A stretch of DNA of 64,000 nucleotides from Jeongeupia wiesaeckerbachi (GCF_050916355.1 NZ_CP136946.1:1736001-1800000), one strand, 5' to 3'. Numbered from the stretch's first letter, positions 50,049 to 59,575 are shown. Made by a program: numbers and translations. The notes: generated by a model from the sequence alone, not told the origin.

Positions 50049-50798
50049 TTACTTGCAGGCGGTTTCCTGCAACTGGGTGCCGCGCAGCTGCGCACTGGCT
50101 TTCTGCAGTTTCTGCTGCTGCTCCGGCGTGACCTTGGCGGTGACAAAGCTGGTCGGCTTCAGGCTGTCATCGCGTTCGCGGACCACTGCCGAGCGCACGC
50201 CTTTGGCCTGCAGCTGCGCCAGCCGGCGTTCGCCGGCTTCGCGGCTTGAGTACACACCGAGCGAAATCGCGTTCTGCCAGCGTTTGCCGTCGTTGACGAC
50301 CAGATAGTCGTCGATGCCGAGTTCGGCCAGTTGTGCGGCTTTTTGTTTGGCGGTGTCGAGGTCGGCCATCGGCGGGATGTAGACCCAGACACGGGCATTC
50401 TCGGCGCTGCTGTGTTCCTGCGCGGCGATGCCGAGCGCCTTGAGCCTGCCGCGTGCGGTATCGACATCGGCGCCGCTCAGGCCGGCCCAGCGCATGCAGA
50501 CGCCGGCGGTGTCGGCCTGCGCCTGCGCTGGCGGTGTCGGTTTGGGGCTAGGCTTCGGAGTCGGAGTCGGAGTCGGAGTCGGAGTCGGAGTCGGAGTCGG
50601 AGTCGGCTCGGGCTGGCTGGCCGGTGTCGGCGCCGGCGGCACCGGGGTGTTGTCGATCTGGGCGAGGTTGACCGTCTTGACCTGGCTCGCGGCGATTTCG
50701 GCTGCGCGTACCTCGCCGCCCGGCCGGTTGGGGGCAAGGCGGGTATAGCCGAAGTACAGCAGGTTGAGTGCGACGAGCGCGGCCAGAAACCATTTCAT
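50049..50798 (-). CDS. SPOR-domain protein with Pro-Thr repeat linker
   Basis: A 249-residue membrane protein: an N-terminal anchor (KWFLAALVALNLLYFGYTRL), a periplasmic linker with eight consecutive Pro-Thr pairs, and a C-terminal SPOR-like domain (VWVYIPPMADLDTAKQKAAQL, SLGVYSSREAGERRLAQLQAKGV) that would bind denuded peptidoglycan at division sites. The linker is encoded by an eight-copy hexanucleotide repeat. It follows coaX by 22 bp and is the last gene of birA-coaX-SPOR, a known betaproteobacterial order. Confidence 0.85.
   Translation of the reverse strand: MKWFLAALVALNLLYFGYTRLAPNRPGGEVRAAEIAASQVKTVNLAQIDNTPVPPAPTPASQPEPTPTPTPTPTPTPTPTPKPSPKPTPPAQAQADTAGVCMRWAGLSGADVDTARGRLKALGIAAQEHSSAENARVWVYIPPMADLDTAKQKAAQLAELGIDDYLVVNDGKRWQNAISLGVYSSREAGERRLAQLQAKGVRSAVVRERDDSLKPTSFVTAKVTPEQQQKLQKASAQLRGTQLQETACK
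50556..50603. repeat. Eight-copy hexanucleotide tandem repeat (CGGAGT)
   Basis: Eight perfect copies of CGGAGT on the plus strand, encoding (Pro-Thr)8 in the SPOR-domain gene. Unit length is a multiple of three, so slippage would change linker length without a frameshift. Confidence 0.95.
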
Positions 50799-50820
50799 CG
50801 TGCGGCTATCCGTGGTCGGT

Positions 50821-51552
50821 TCAGGCAAAGGCCAATGCGGCCAGCCCGTGAAGCACGAGATTATCGACGAGCGTTGCCGGTGTGTTAAGCAAGGCCGTCA
50901 GTTGTGATGCATCGCCGCCCGCCAGCAACAGCCGCGGCGTTTCGCCGCGTGCCTGCAGACGCGCGACCATGGCGTCGACGCTGGCCGCCAGCGCGGTACG
51001 GATGCCGGTTTCGATCGCGTCTTCGGTCGACGTCGGGTAATCGTGGAGGCTGCCTTCGGCATCGGGCAGCCGGGCGGTGCCGGTCGCGAGCGAGCGCTTC
51101 ATCAGCCGGTAGCCGGGCAGGATCATGCCGCCGAGAAACACGCCATCGGCCGTCAGCGCGTCGACGGTCAGCGCGGTGCCGGCACTGGCGATGACCAGCG
51201 CCTCACCGGGAAACCGAGCCCGTGCGCCCAGCACCGCAGCCCAGCGGTCGGGGCCCTGCTGCTCGAGCCGACGGTAGCGGTTGTCGACGCCGAGCGCGTG
51301 GCGCGACGGAGTCAGCCAGGCGATCTTGCAGCCCCAGTGTGCGGCGGCGAAGGCGTCGAGCTGTTCGCGCAAGGCCGGTGCGGCCACGCAGGCGCCGTGT
51401 ACCGCAGTCGGTGTTGGCAGCACCCGCCAGACGGCAAATGCGCTATCGAGCTGATCGTGCGCGGCATCGCCCTCGGCGTGCCAGTCGTCGGCCGCATCGG
51501 CCGTGGCCCATTTGAGCCGCGTATTGCCGAGGTCGAGAAAGAGCATGCTCAT
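50821..51552 (-). CDS. coaX: Type III pantothenate kinase
   Basis: A 243-residue ASKHA-fold kinase phosphorylating pantothenate, the first step of CoA synthesis. It has the N-terminal phosphate loop LFLDLGNTRLKWA, DRWAAVLGAR and the ALVIASAGTALTVDALTADGVFLGGMILPG signature. The ATG at 51552 overlaps the birA stop as ATGA. With panB and panC elsewhere in the window, the cell has a conventional route to CoA. Confidence 0.95.
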   Translation of the reverse strand: MSMLFLDLGNTRLKWATADAADDWHAEGDAAHDQLDSAFAVWRVLPTPTAVHGACVAAPALREQLDAFAAAHWGCKIAWLTPSRHALGVDNRYRRLEQQGPDRWAAVLGARARFPGEALVIASAGTALTVDALTADGVFLGGMILPGYRLMKRSLATGTARLPDAEGSLHDYPTSTEDAIETGIRTALAASVDAMVARLQARGETPRLLLAGGDASQLTALLNTPATLVDNLVLHGLAALAFA

Positions 51553-52505
51553 CGCGTCGGCTCCGTGCGCCGCAGGCTCAGATCGCCGGTATGGACGAGC
51601 AGTTCACCGTTGGCGGTGCTCAGCCGCAGCGAACCGTCGTCGGCCAGCCCGGCCAGCGTGCCGCTGCGGCGGCTGCCGTCGGGCGCAACGAGTTCGACCT
51701 GCTGGCCGTGCCAGGCGCTGAAGGACTCCCAGCGCGGCTTGAACGGGGCAAAGCCGCTGCGGGTGAATTCGCCCAGACCGCGCTCGAGCGCCGCCAGCAG
51801 CAGTGCCAGCAACGCGTTGCGCTCGGGTACCGGGCCGTGTTCGGCCAGGCCGGCGCAGGCCTGATCGGTGACCGCCGCCGGTGCGACCAGATTGAGACCG
51901 ATGCCGATGACGGCGTCGGTCGGGCCCATCGCATCACCGGCGATCTCGATCAGGATGCCGCCGACCTTGGCGCCGTCCAGCAGCAGATCGTTGGGCCACT
52001 TGAGTTTGACGCCGCTGACGCCTGCGTCGCGCAGGGCCTCGGCGACGATGGCGCCGACCGCCAGCGACAATCCGGACAGACTGGCGGTGCCGCCTTCGAA
52101 GCGCCACGCGAGCGAGAACATCAGGCTGCCGCCGAGCTGGGCCAGCCAGCGGCGGCCCAGCCGGCCGCGACCGCCGTCCTGCCACTCGGCGACCAGCGCA
52201 CTGGCATGGGCCGGCGCGGCCAGCAGGCGGCGATTGGTCGAGTCGGTGCGCTGGACGATGTTGACGTCGATCCGGCTGCCTTCGGGCAGTGCGGCCAGTA
52301 CCTGCGCGCGGTCGAGCCAGGCGATCGGCGTGCTCAGCTTGTAGCCGGCGCCGGTGCGGCGGGTCAGCGTGATGCCGTAGTCTTCGGCGCTGGCAAGCGC
52401 GGTCGAGACACTGGCGCGGGAGACGCCGAGCGACGCGGCGATGTCGGCGCCGGAGGTGAATTGCTCGGCGCTGAGAAAGTGCAGACAGGTAAGGGTATCG
52501 GCCAT
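51549..52505 (-). CDS. birA: Biotin-[acetyl-CoA carboxylase] ligase / biotin repressor
   Basis: A 318-residue bifunctional BirA. An N-terminal winged helix (LTCLHFLSAEQFTSGADIAASLGVSRASVSTAL) suggests DNA binding and repression of biotin genes. The ligase core has TDSTNRRLL, the biotinyl-AMP loop GGRGRLGRRW, KWPNDLLLDGAKVGGILIE and IGIGLNL. The start at 52505 places the helix-turn-helix at the N-terminus. Confidence 0.95.
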   Translation of the reverse strand: MADTLTCLHFLSAEQFTSGADIAASLGVSRASVSTALASAEDYGITLTRRTGAGYKLSTPIAWLDRAQVLAALPEGSRIDVNIVQRTDSTNRRLLAAPAHASALVAEWQDGGRGRLGRRWLAQLGGSLMFSLAWRFEGGTASLSGLSLAVGAIVAEALRDAGVSGVKLKWPNDLLLDGAKVGGILIEIAGDAMGPTDAVIGIGLNLVAPAAVTDQACAGLAEHGPVPERNALLALLLAALERGLGEFTRSGFAPFKPRWESFSAWHGQQVELVAPDGSRRSGTLAGLADDGSLRLSTANGELLVHTGDLSLRRTEPTR

Positions 52506-52649
52506 GGCGGCGATTTTAGAGCAGCGGGCAAAAACCTGCAGGCGGCGTTGTACCGAAACGGTGATCGCGCGGTCTGCAAGCGGATGAACAACACCCCGCC
52601 AGTCGCTGGTCCGAGCCCTGGACAACGGCGAGCTGGCGGTTACGCCAGA

Positions 52650-52694
52650 GGCAACAACGCCCCGGTGGTGATTCTGCCGGGGCGTTGGCCAGTC
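52650..52694 (-). terminator. Intrinsic terminator of hslV
   Basis: On the minus strand a CAACGCCCCGG / CCGGGGCGTTG stem with a loop of about 12 bases, followed by TTGCC, 25 bp after the hslV stop. Confidence 0.75.
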
Positions 52695-52712
52695 GAACAA
52701 CGATGCTTGCGC

Positions 52713-53246
52713 TTAGAGCGTTTCGATCGTGTGGTTCTGGTTGGTGTAGATGCACAGGTCGCCGGCGATCTCGAGCGATTTCTTCACCACGACGTCGGGC
52801 GGCAGCTCGGTATTGAGGAACAGCGCGCGTGCGGCCGATTCGGCGTAGGCGCCGCCCGAGCCGATCGCGGCGATGCCTTCCTCGGGCTCGAGCACGTCGC
52901 CGTTGCCGGTGATCACCAAGGTCTGGGTCTTGTCGGCGACGATCAGCATCGCTTCGAGCCGGCGCAGCATCCGGTCGGTGCGCCAGTCCTTGGCGAGCTC
53001 GACCGCGGCGCGGGTCAGCTGGCCCTGGTGTTTTTCCAGCTTGGCCTCGAAGCGTTCCATCAGCGTGAATGCGTCGGCGGTGCCGCCGGCGAAACCGACG
53101 ATGACGCGATCGTTGTAGAGCTTGCGCACCTTGCGCGCCGTGCCCTTGATGACGATGTTGCCGAGCGTGACCTGGCCGTCACCGCCGACCGCGACGTGCT
53201 CGCCGCGTCGGACCGATACGATCGTGGTGCCGTCAAATTGCTGCAT
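52713..53246 (-). CDS. hslV: ATP-dependent protease subunit HslV
   Basis: A 177-residue Thr protease, the peptidase of the HslVU complex. The propeptide MQQFDG precedes the catalytic Thr-Thr (TTIVSVRRGE), with GGDGQVTLG, VRKLYNDRVIVGFAGGTADAF and GSGGAYAESAARAL. The ATG at 53246 is chosen because of the known short propeptide; upstream frame lacks similarity. The gene has its own terminator and hslU is not adjacent, unlike the usual hslVU operon. Confidence 0.96.
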   Translation of the reverse strand: MQQFDGTTIVSVRRGEHVAVGGDGQVTLGNIVIKGTARKVRKLYNDRVIVGFAGGTADAFTLMERFEAKLEKHQGQLTRAAVELAKDWRTDRMLRRLEAMLIVADKTQTLVITGNGDVLEPEEGIAAIGSGGAYAESAARALFLNTELPPDVVVKKSLEIAGDLCIYTNQNHTIETL

Positions 53247-53279
53247 GCTGTGTCCCGCCGGAATGAATGATTCAAAGCA

Positions 53280-53301
53280 AATGGGGCCCCAAGGGCCCCG
53301 G
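53280..53301 (-). terminator. Hairpin behind the STAS-domain gene
   Basis: On the minus strand GGGGCCC / GGGCCCC with a TT loop, then ATTTGCTTT. It lies 20 bp after the STAS gene stop and 34 bp before the hslV start. Confidence 0.55.
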
Positions 53302-53321
53302 TTCAAGAGCGTGCGCCAGCG

Positions 53322-54524
53322 TTACGATTGCCGACTGATGCTGACGAGGTCGGCGATGCCCATCAGCCGCATCAGCCCGAGCACCAGCTCGTTGACGCGC
53401 GAAAACGTCACCGTTTGCCCGCGGGCGAGCGTTTCCATCGTCAGATTGAGCAGTTGACCGCCGGTTTCGAAATCGACGCGGGTGACGGCGGCGAAATCGA
53501 GCGTCGGCTTGCCGTGCTGGCGGATGAATTCGCGCATCTGCGCCAGCGCCTGCGGCGCGCCGTCGGCGAGTACGCCGCTGATGATCAGGCGGTCCGGCGA
53601 CGTTGGCGACGGGGTCGGTGTCTGCGCGGCCTGGGCCGGCGCCTTGGCAACCGGCTGTTTCGGCACCAGCTTGTCGTCCCACGATGGTGGCGAGACTTCG
53701 AAGGTGATCGCGTAATCGATGGCGATCTCGTCGAAGCGGTCGGCGTTGCCGGTGGCCTGCATCAGCTCGATCAGCAGCAGCCAGAACGGCGCTTCGGCGG
53801 GCAGGCGCCGGCCGGTCTCGATCTTGCCGCTCAGCAGTTCGACGATTTCGTTTGCCCCCAGTACTTGCAGGACGGCGCCCTGCTTGCGGGTGCGTGGCCA
53901 CAGCGACAGCAGTTCGGCGGCGGCAAAGGGGTCGATTTCGGTCACCTTGGTGAAATCGAGGCGCACGGTATTGCCGGGTTTGCACGCGTCGATCAGTCGG
54001 TCGAGCTCGCGCTCGAAGCTGTTGGCGTTCAGTTGCGCCGGCAGCGCGATATAGCTGCCGCCTTGCGCCGGCGCGGTATCCGGCGTCGCGACGCCGCCGC
54101 GCCACAGCGGCGGCGAGATCTCGAACTCGAGGACATAGGCGAGCGCCAGATCGTCGAAGGCCTTGCGGTCGCCGGCCTGCTGGTACAGCTCGAACAGCAT
54201 CAGCCAGCTTTCGGTACGGCGCTGGCCGGCGATTGCAGGCAAATGGCCGACAAGTGCCTTGATCGCGAGCGCGATCTGGTCATTGGCGTGCAGCACCACC
54301 GCTTCTTCCTCGGCGGCGCTCAGGTGCGACGCGGCTTCTTCGACCTCGATCGACAGTTCGCTGAGGTTGTAGCTTTCGGACGCCGGCGTGTCGGCAGGCT
54401 TGGCGGCGACCGGTGTCGTTGCGGGTTCGAGCGGCCGGGCGATCGTGGTCGTCGATTGCTGCTGTTGCGTGGCAGGCCCGTTGCTGCCGGGGCCGGCGTC
54501 TTTCTTGCGGAATAGGGAGAACAC
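53322..54524 (-). CDS. STAS-domain protein of unknown function
   Basis: A protein of about 400 residues. I place the start at a GTG at 54524 (MFSLFRKKDAGPG), since the upstream frame is unconvincing. A Gln/Thr-rich, low-complexity N-terminus is followed by two helical segments and two STAS-like domains: TVRLDFTKVTEIDPFAAAELLSLW (about residue 190) and KPTLDFAAVTRVDFETGGQLLNLTM near the C-terminus. STAS domains usually mediate regulatory protein contacts, as in anti-sigma antagonists. No conserved phospho-Ser context is obvious. Role unknown. Confidence 0.65.
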   Translation of the reverse strand: MFSLFRKKDAGPGSNGPATQQQQSTTTIARPLEPATTPVAAKPADTPASESYNLSELSIEVEEAASHLSAAEEEAVVLHANDQIALAIKALVGHLPAIAGQRRTESWLMLFELYQQAGDRKAFDDLALAYVLEFEISPPLWRGGVATPDTAPAQGGSYIALPAQLNANSFERELDRLIDACKPGNTVRLDFTKVTEIDPFAAAELLSLWPRTRKQGAVLQVLGANEIVELLSGKIETGRRLPAEAPFWLLLIELMQATGNADRFDEIAIDYAITFEVSPPSWDDKLVPKQPVAKAPAQAAQTPTPSPTSPDRLIISGVLADGAPQALAQMREFIRQHGKPTLDFAAVTRVDFETGGQLLNLTMETLARGQTVTFSRVNELVLGLMRLMGIADLVSISRQS

Positions 54525-54676
54525 CACGGCGCGAATTCTTTTAACGGCTGGATTCCCGATTTTAAGCGCTTGCTTGCCCGAATCAAAGCGCGGGATCAAG
54601 GGCACGAAGCCAAATCCGCTCGAAGGCAGTGGCGAGCTAAAATGGCAGGAAGAATATCGACGGCGAGGTCAGGCTC

Positions 54677-57600
54677 ATGAAACCGGTAGCACTGCGACAG
54701 CGCGTGGGACGCCTGTTCGAAGGCAAGCGGCTGCGCAAGCTCGGGGTCATCGCGTTGATTGCCGTCGTATTGATCGGCGCGCTCGGTGCCGGCCTGCTGC
54801 CGTGGCTGGCAAAGCCACGGCTCGAGACGGCGCTGTCACAGGCGCTCGGCGGCCGGCCGGTCGAGATCGGCAAGCTCGCGGTCAATCCGTTCACGCTAAC
54901 GGCCCGCATCGAGGATTTCCGGGTGCTCGAAGCCGGCAAGCCGGTGCTGGCATTCAAGCAGGTCGAGGCCAATGCCACGCTCAAATCGCTGTGGCGGCTG
55001 GCGCCGGTGCTCGAATCGCTGACGATTGATCAGCCGTATTTCCGCCTCGTCCGACTGGGGCAGAATCGCTACAACATCTCCGATCTGATCGACAAGGCAC
55101 GGGCAGCGCCGCCGTCGGAAGGCGAACCGCAGCGTTTTGCCGTCTACAACATCCGCATCAACGGCGGCCGCGTCGATTTCGATGACCGGTTGTTGCGCCA
55201 GCAGCACAAGATCGACGCGATCGACCTCGGCGTGCCGTTCGTGTCCAATCTGCCGGTGTTTGTCGATACCGATGTCGAGCCGAAACTGTCGCTGAAGCTC
55301 GACGGCGCGCCGTTCGCGCTCAGCGGCACGACCAAGCCGTTCGAGGATCGCCGCGAGACGCGCCTGGCGCTGAACTGGAAAGGGCTCGATCTGGCTCGCT
55401 TCTGGGAGTACGTGCCGGTCAAGCTCAACGGAACGCTGACGTCGGCCAAGCTCGACAGCGATCTGCAACTGGTGTTCAGCCAGGGCAAGACGCAGACGCT
55501 GAGGCTGGATGGCAAGCTCGCGCTCAATGCATTGCGTTTCGTCGGCGACGGCAACGCGCCGCTGCTGTCGGTTGCGGCGATCAAGGCCGAGGCGCAGCAG
55601 ATCGAGCCGCTGGCCGGTGTCTATCGTTTGAAATCGCTGAATATTGTCGCGCCGCAGTTGAGCGCCAGCCGCGATGCAGCCGGCGTGCTCAACTGGCAGC
55701 TACTGCTGCCGCCGACGAGCCCCGCGGTCAAGCCGGTACCCGCCGCATCGGCGGTTGCGGCCAAGCGGGATGGGACGGCCGCTGCGCTGCGCTACAGCAT
55801 CGGCCGCTTCACGCTCGACGATGGCCGGATCGACTGGCGCGACGCCGCGGTCAGCCCGGCGATGTCAATGGCGCTGACCGGCGTGAAACTGCACGCCGAC
55901 GGGCTGGGCAGCGACGCCAAGGCGCCGGCCAAACTCGAATTCGCCGCCGACGGCAGTCATGGCGAAAAGCTCGCGGCCACATCACAGCTGACATTGACGC
56001 CGCTGGCGGCGAACGGCACGTTTTCGGCCGAGGCCTTGCCCGTGGTCGATTACCTGCCGTACTACCGCGATTACACGCATGCGCAGCCCGAAGCCGGCAC
56101 GCTGGCCGTGGCCGGCAAATATCATTTCGCCACCGGCGAGGCCGGGCCGCGTTTCGGCATCGACGACGGCACACTGCACGTTGCCGGGGCACGGTCGACG
56201 CTCGACAAACAGCGGGTGATCGACGTCGATGCGCTCGATGTTGGCGGCATCCGCTACGCCAGCGACGACAACACCGTGAACATCGCCAGCGTCGGACTCG
56301 ACGGTGGCGCGATCAAGCTGGTGCGGCAGGCCGACGGCACGCTCAATCTGCAGAATCTGGCCAAGACCGCCGCGGTCGCGACCGACAAGGGCGCCTCACA
56401 CCGTGCGGCGAAGGCCGACAAGCCGGTTCATGTGCTGGTCGATCAGATCGCGCTGAAGCAGCTCAAACTCAGTTTCGAAGACCGGACCCTGCCCAAGCCG
56501 GTGCCACTGGTGTTCGACCGGATCGCCCTCGATGCCGGGCCGTTCGCCTGGCCCGACGTGGTGACGACGCAGCTCAAGTTGTCGGCGCGCAACGGCGCGG
56601 GCAGCCTGGCGACGCAGGGCGCGCTGAAGCTGCTGCCGCTGTCGGGCAAGCTGAAGATCGATGCGCGCAGCCTCGACGCGGCGCCGACCCAGCCCTATTT
56701 TGCGCATTACCTGAATATCGACCTCGTCAGCGGCCGGGTGTCGGCAAAGGGCGATCTCGATTTCGATACCGCGTCCGGCTTCAAGGGCCGTTATCGCGGC
56801 AACGCCGGCATCGGCCGACTGCACGCGATCGACCGCAACAGTGGCGAAGACCTGCTGCGCTGGGGCAATCTGGCCTTGAACGGCATCGATACGCGCTTCG
56901 ATCCGCTGAACATCGCCGTGCGCGACGTCAACCTCAGCGATTACTACGCGCGGCTGGTGCTGACCGAGAAGGGCCAGCTCAACCTCAAGGACATTGCCGC
57001 CGGCGACAATACCGGCCCGGTCTCGGACGAGGTCGCCGCCGCGGCGAAAGCCAGCGACAAGGCCAGCGAGACCAAGACCGTGGGCGGCGCGCGGGTACGC
57101 GAGGCCTCGCTGCCGGCCGCCGCACCCAAGCCGGTGACGCCGGTGCGCGTCGACAAGATCACGCTGCTCAAGGGCCGGATCAACTACACCGACCTGTTCA
57201 TCAAGCCGAACTACACCGCCAACCTGACCGATATGGGCGGCACGATCACCGGCCTCAGCTCGGTCGACGATACCCGCGCCAAGCTCGACCTCAAGGGCAG
57301 TGTCGACCGGATCGCGCCGGTGACGATTTCGGGTGAGCTGAACCCGCTGGCGCAAAAGCGCTACATCGACATCAAGGCCGGCGTGAAGGGCTACGAGCTG
57401 GCGTCGGCGTCGACGTATTCGGCCAAGTACGCCGGTTACGGGATCGAGAAGGGCAAGCTGTCGATGGACGTGCATTACAAGATCGACGACAACAAGCTCA
57501 AGGCCGAGAACAAGCTGTTGCTCGACCAGCTCACGCTCGGCGACAAGGTCGACAGCCCGACCGCGACCAAATTGCCGGTGAAGTTCGCGCTCTCGCTGCT

Positions 57601-58327
57601 GACCGACCGGCGCGGCCAGATCAACGTCAACCTGCCGATTTCGGGCTCGCTCGACGATCCGGATTTCAGCGTCGGCGGACTGATCGTCCAGGTCATCGTC
57701 AACCTGCTCGAAAAGGCCGTCACCGCGCCGTTCGACCTGATCGCCTCGGCGTTCGGCAACGGGCCGAGCCTGTCCTATGTCGGCTTCGAGCCGGGTTCGG
57801 CGCGGCTCGAACCGGCGTCGCAGGACGGCGTGAAGCAGCTGGCGCAGGCGCTCGGCGACCGGCCGGCGCTCAAGCTCGAAATCACCGGCTGGGTCGACCG
57901 CGACAAGGACGTGACCGGGCTGCGCGAGCGGATGATCCGGCAAAAAATGCGCGTGCTGAAGGCCAAGGATGCGTCGCAAGGCGGTGAATCGGTCGACGAC
58001 ATCAAGATCAGCGACGCCGAGAAGCCCGAGTTGCTCAAGCGCGTCTACAAATCGGCCGACATCAAGAAACCGACCAATGCGATCGGCCTGAGCAAATCGC
58101 TGCCCGACGACGAGATGGAAAAAATCCTGCTGGCCGAGTTGCCGGTCACCGACACCGACCTCGCCCAGCTGGCCGACCGGCGCGCGCGCAGCGTCAAGGA
58201 TGCGCTGCTCGCGGCCGGCGTCGCCGAGGAAAGGCTGTTCCTGACCCGCGCCAAGCTCGACGCGAGCGCCAAGGACAGCGAGAAGGACAAGGGGCCGAGC
58301 ACCCGGGTGCAGTTCAAGCTGCAATAG
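54677..58327 (+). CDS. Large AsmA-like / DUF748 envelope protein
   Basis: A 1216-residue protein with one N-terminal membrane helix (LGVIALIAVVLIGALGAGLLPWL) and a long, repetitive periplasmic part rich in beta-strands, as in AsmA/TamB/YdbH-type bridge proteins. The DUF748 pattern is visible in PRLETALSQALGGRPVEIGKLAVNPFTLTARIEDF and in the C-terminal region SYVGFEPGSARLEPASQDGVKQLAQAL, which resembles an OmpA-type ending. Such proteins are thought to carry lipids between membranes; here this is inference. It stands alone, divergent from the STAS gene. Confidence 0.82.
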   Translation: MKPVALRQRVGRLFEGKRLRKLGVIALIAVVLIGALGAGLLPWLAKPRLETALSQALGGRPVEIGKLAVNPFTLTARIEDFRVLEAGKPVLAFKQVEANATLKSLWRLAPVLESLTIDQPYFRLVRLGQNRYNISDLIDKARAAPPSEGEPQRFAVYNIRINGGRVDFDDRLLRQQHKIDAIDLGVPFVSNLPVFVDTDVEPKLSLKLDGAPFALSGTTKPFEDRRETRLALNWKGLDLARFWEYVPVKLNGTLTSAKLDSDLQLVFSQGKTQTLRLDGKLALNALRFVGDGNAPLLSVAAIKAEAQQIEPLAGVYRLKSLNIVAPQLSASRDAAGVLNWQLLLPPTSPAVKPVPAASAVAAKRDGTAAALRYSIGRFTLDDGRIDWRDAAVSPAMSMALTGVKLHADGLGSDAKAPAKLEFAADGSHGEKLAATSQLTLTPLAANGTFSAEALPVVDYLPYYRDYTHAQPEAGTLAVAGKYHFATGEAGPRFGIDDGTLHVAGARSTLDKQRVIDVDALDVGGIRYASDDNTVNIASVGLDGGAIKLVRQADGTLNLQNLAKTAAVATDKGASHRAAKADKPVHVLVDQIALKQLKLSFEDRTLPKPVPLVFDRIALDAGPFAWPDVVTTQLKLSARNGAGSLATQGALKLLPLSGKLKIDARSLDAAPTQPYFAHYLNIDLVSGRVSAKGDLDFDTASGFKGRYRGNAGIGRLHAIDRNSGEDLLRWGNLALNGIDTRFDPLNIAVRDVNLSDYYARLVLTEKGQLNLKDIAAGDNTGPVSDEVAAAAKASDKASETKTVGGARVREASLPAAAPKPVTPVRVDKITLLKGRINYTDLFIKPNYTANLTDMGGTITGLSSVDDTRAKLDLKGSVDRIAPVTISGELNPLAQKRYIDIKAGVKGYELASASTYSAKYAGYGIEKGKLSMDVHYKIDDNKLKAENKLLLDQLTLGDKVDSPTATKLPVKFALSLLTDRRGQINVNLPISGSLDDPDFSVGGLIVQVIVNLLEKAVTAPFDLIASAFGNGPSLSYVGFEPGSARLEPASQDGVKQLAQALGDRPALKLEITGWVDRDKDVTGLRERMIRQKMRVLKAKDASQGGESVDDIKISDAEKPELLKRVYKSADIKKPTNAIGLSKSLPDDEMEKILLAELPVTDTDLAQLADRRARSVKDALLAAGVAEERLFLTRAKLDASAKDSEKDKGPSTRVQFKLQ

Positions 58328-58411
58328 CGCCGATGCAGAGGCTTGATCCGGATCGGTGTGCGTTGCGCCGTTTCATGGCAGGGTAGTGATTTCGCATCAC
58401 GGAGCACGGCC

Positions 58412-59449
58412 ATGACGTTTCGCGACCGACTGTCCATCCTGTCGATCTCGCAGGAAGGACGCTTCGTCAAGCTGCTGCTCGCCTTGCTGCTCGGCTACGG
58501 CCTGCCGACCCTGTTCGGCGCCAAACCGTATATCGCCGAAACGATGGCGTCGTCGGCCTGGCTGGCGCTCGGGCTCGGGCCGTCGATCGAAACGTCGAAG
58601 AAATACTTCTTTCAGCGATCGATGGCCAATCTGGTGCCGATCCCGATCGGCCTGCTGCTGTATCCGCTGGTGCCCGAACCGATGGCGATCATCGTGCTGG
58701 TCGCCATCGTCATGTTCGTGCTGGTCAAGCGTTTTCCGGATGCCTTCCGCCTCACCAGCATGGGGATCGCGATCTGCCTGGTCGCCGGTTTCGGCCGCGA
58801 TCTGGCTGCGGCAGAAGGGCGGATGTTCGCCGTCGCGGTCGGCATGGCGATCGGCTTTCTGGTCGAACTGCTGGTGCTGCCGCCCGATCAGGGCTACCGC
58901 TTCCACCAACTGGCGCATCGCGGCAGCAGCCAGCTGGCGGCGCTGTTCGAGGCCATCGTCGCGACGCGCTCGCTCGACAGTCTGACGCCGGCCTGCCTCG
59001 ACTCGCTGACGCAATCGCAGCTGGAAACCCGTGCGCAGCTGGCCAACTTCAAGGCCGACTACGGTCCGCGTGGCCGCCGCCACTTGCGCCGTTACGGCAA
59101 GGAGGCGGCGCTGTTCGAGTACCGGCTGGCGCTGATCGACAGCGGCACCGGCCTGCTGCGCAAACTCGGCGATAGCCGCGAGCTGTTCGTACTGCTCGAG
59201 CCGTCGTTCCGCGACCACGTCTTCGCGCATCTGGCGCAGATTCATCAAGTGCATCAGCAGCTGGCGGCGTACTTCGAACACCGCCGCAGCGAGCCGCCGG
59301 CCCATCGCTATCTCGACACGCCGTACACCCCGGCCGACAGCGCCAATCCGTTCAATATGGTGCTGCAGGGTGCGCTGATGGAGCACCAGCGGCTGCTGGT
59401 GCGGAGCGTCGAGGCGATCCGCGAAGCGGTCGTGAACCTGCTCCAGTAG
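58412..59449 (+). CDS. Aromatic-acid-exporter-like (ArAE/FUSC) membrane protein
   Basis: A 345-residue protein with about six N-terminal membrane helices (FVKLLLALLLGYGLPTLFG, NLVPIPIGLLLYPLV, AIIVLVAIVMFVLVKRF, GIAICLVAGFGRDLA, MFAVAVGMAIGFLVELLVLP) and a soluble helical C-terminal domain. This matches the half-size FUSC/ArAE family, to which the p-hydroxybenzoate efflux protein AaeB belongs. The ATG at 58412 is preferred for its GGAG upstream. No adaptor (AaeA-like) gene is adjacent, so export function is uncertain. Confidence 0.72.
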   Translation: MTFRDRLSILSISQEGRFVKLLLALLLGYGLPTLFGAKPYIAETMASSAWLALGLGPSIETSKKYFFQRSMANLVPIPIGLLLYPLVPEPMAIIVLVAIVMFVLVKRFPDAFRLTSMGIAICLVAGFGRDLAAAEGRMFAVAVGMAIGFLVELLVLPPDQGYRFHQLAHRGSSQLAALFEAIVATRSLDSLTPACLDSLTQSQLETRAQLANFKADYGPRGRRHLRRYGKEAALFEYRLALIDSGTGLLRKLGDSRELFVLLEPSFRDHVFAHLAQIHQVHQQLAAYFEHRRSEPPAHRYLDTPYTPADSANPFNMVLQGALMEHQRLLVRSVEAIREAVVNLLQ

Positions 59450-59453
59450 GCCG

Positions 59454-59573
59454 GCGAGCCAAAGCAGGTCGCTTGCGCCCGGAGCGCAGAAACGGAATGG
59501 ACTGGAGGTCCATGAGGATTTCGAGCACCGGACGAAAGAGAGATGCGCAGGCGTAGCGGACTCATGGGGCGGG
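59454..59573. repeat. Structured intergenic repeat, copy C
   Basis: Third copy. The inner stem is ATGGAC/GTCCAT (59497-59502 with 59508-59513); the outer stem CTTGCGCCCGG/CCGGACGAAAG (59472-59482 with 59528-59538) pairs at 9 of 11 positions. A middle stem is GAAA/TTTC where copies A and B have GGC/GCC. It fills the gap between the ArAE-like gene and metR. Confidence 0.75.
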
Positions 59574-59575
59574 TT

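Noticed and set aside
50556..50603. CRISPR-like or origin-type repeat array
   Set aside because: The six-base units are contiguous with no spacers and lie inside a coding sequence as Pro-Thr codons.
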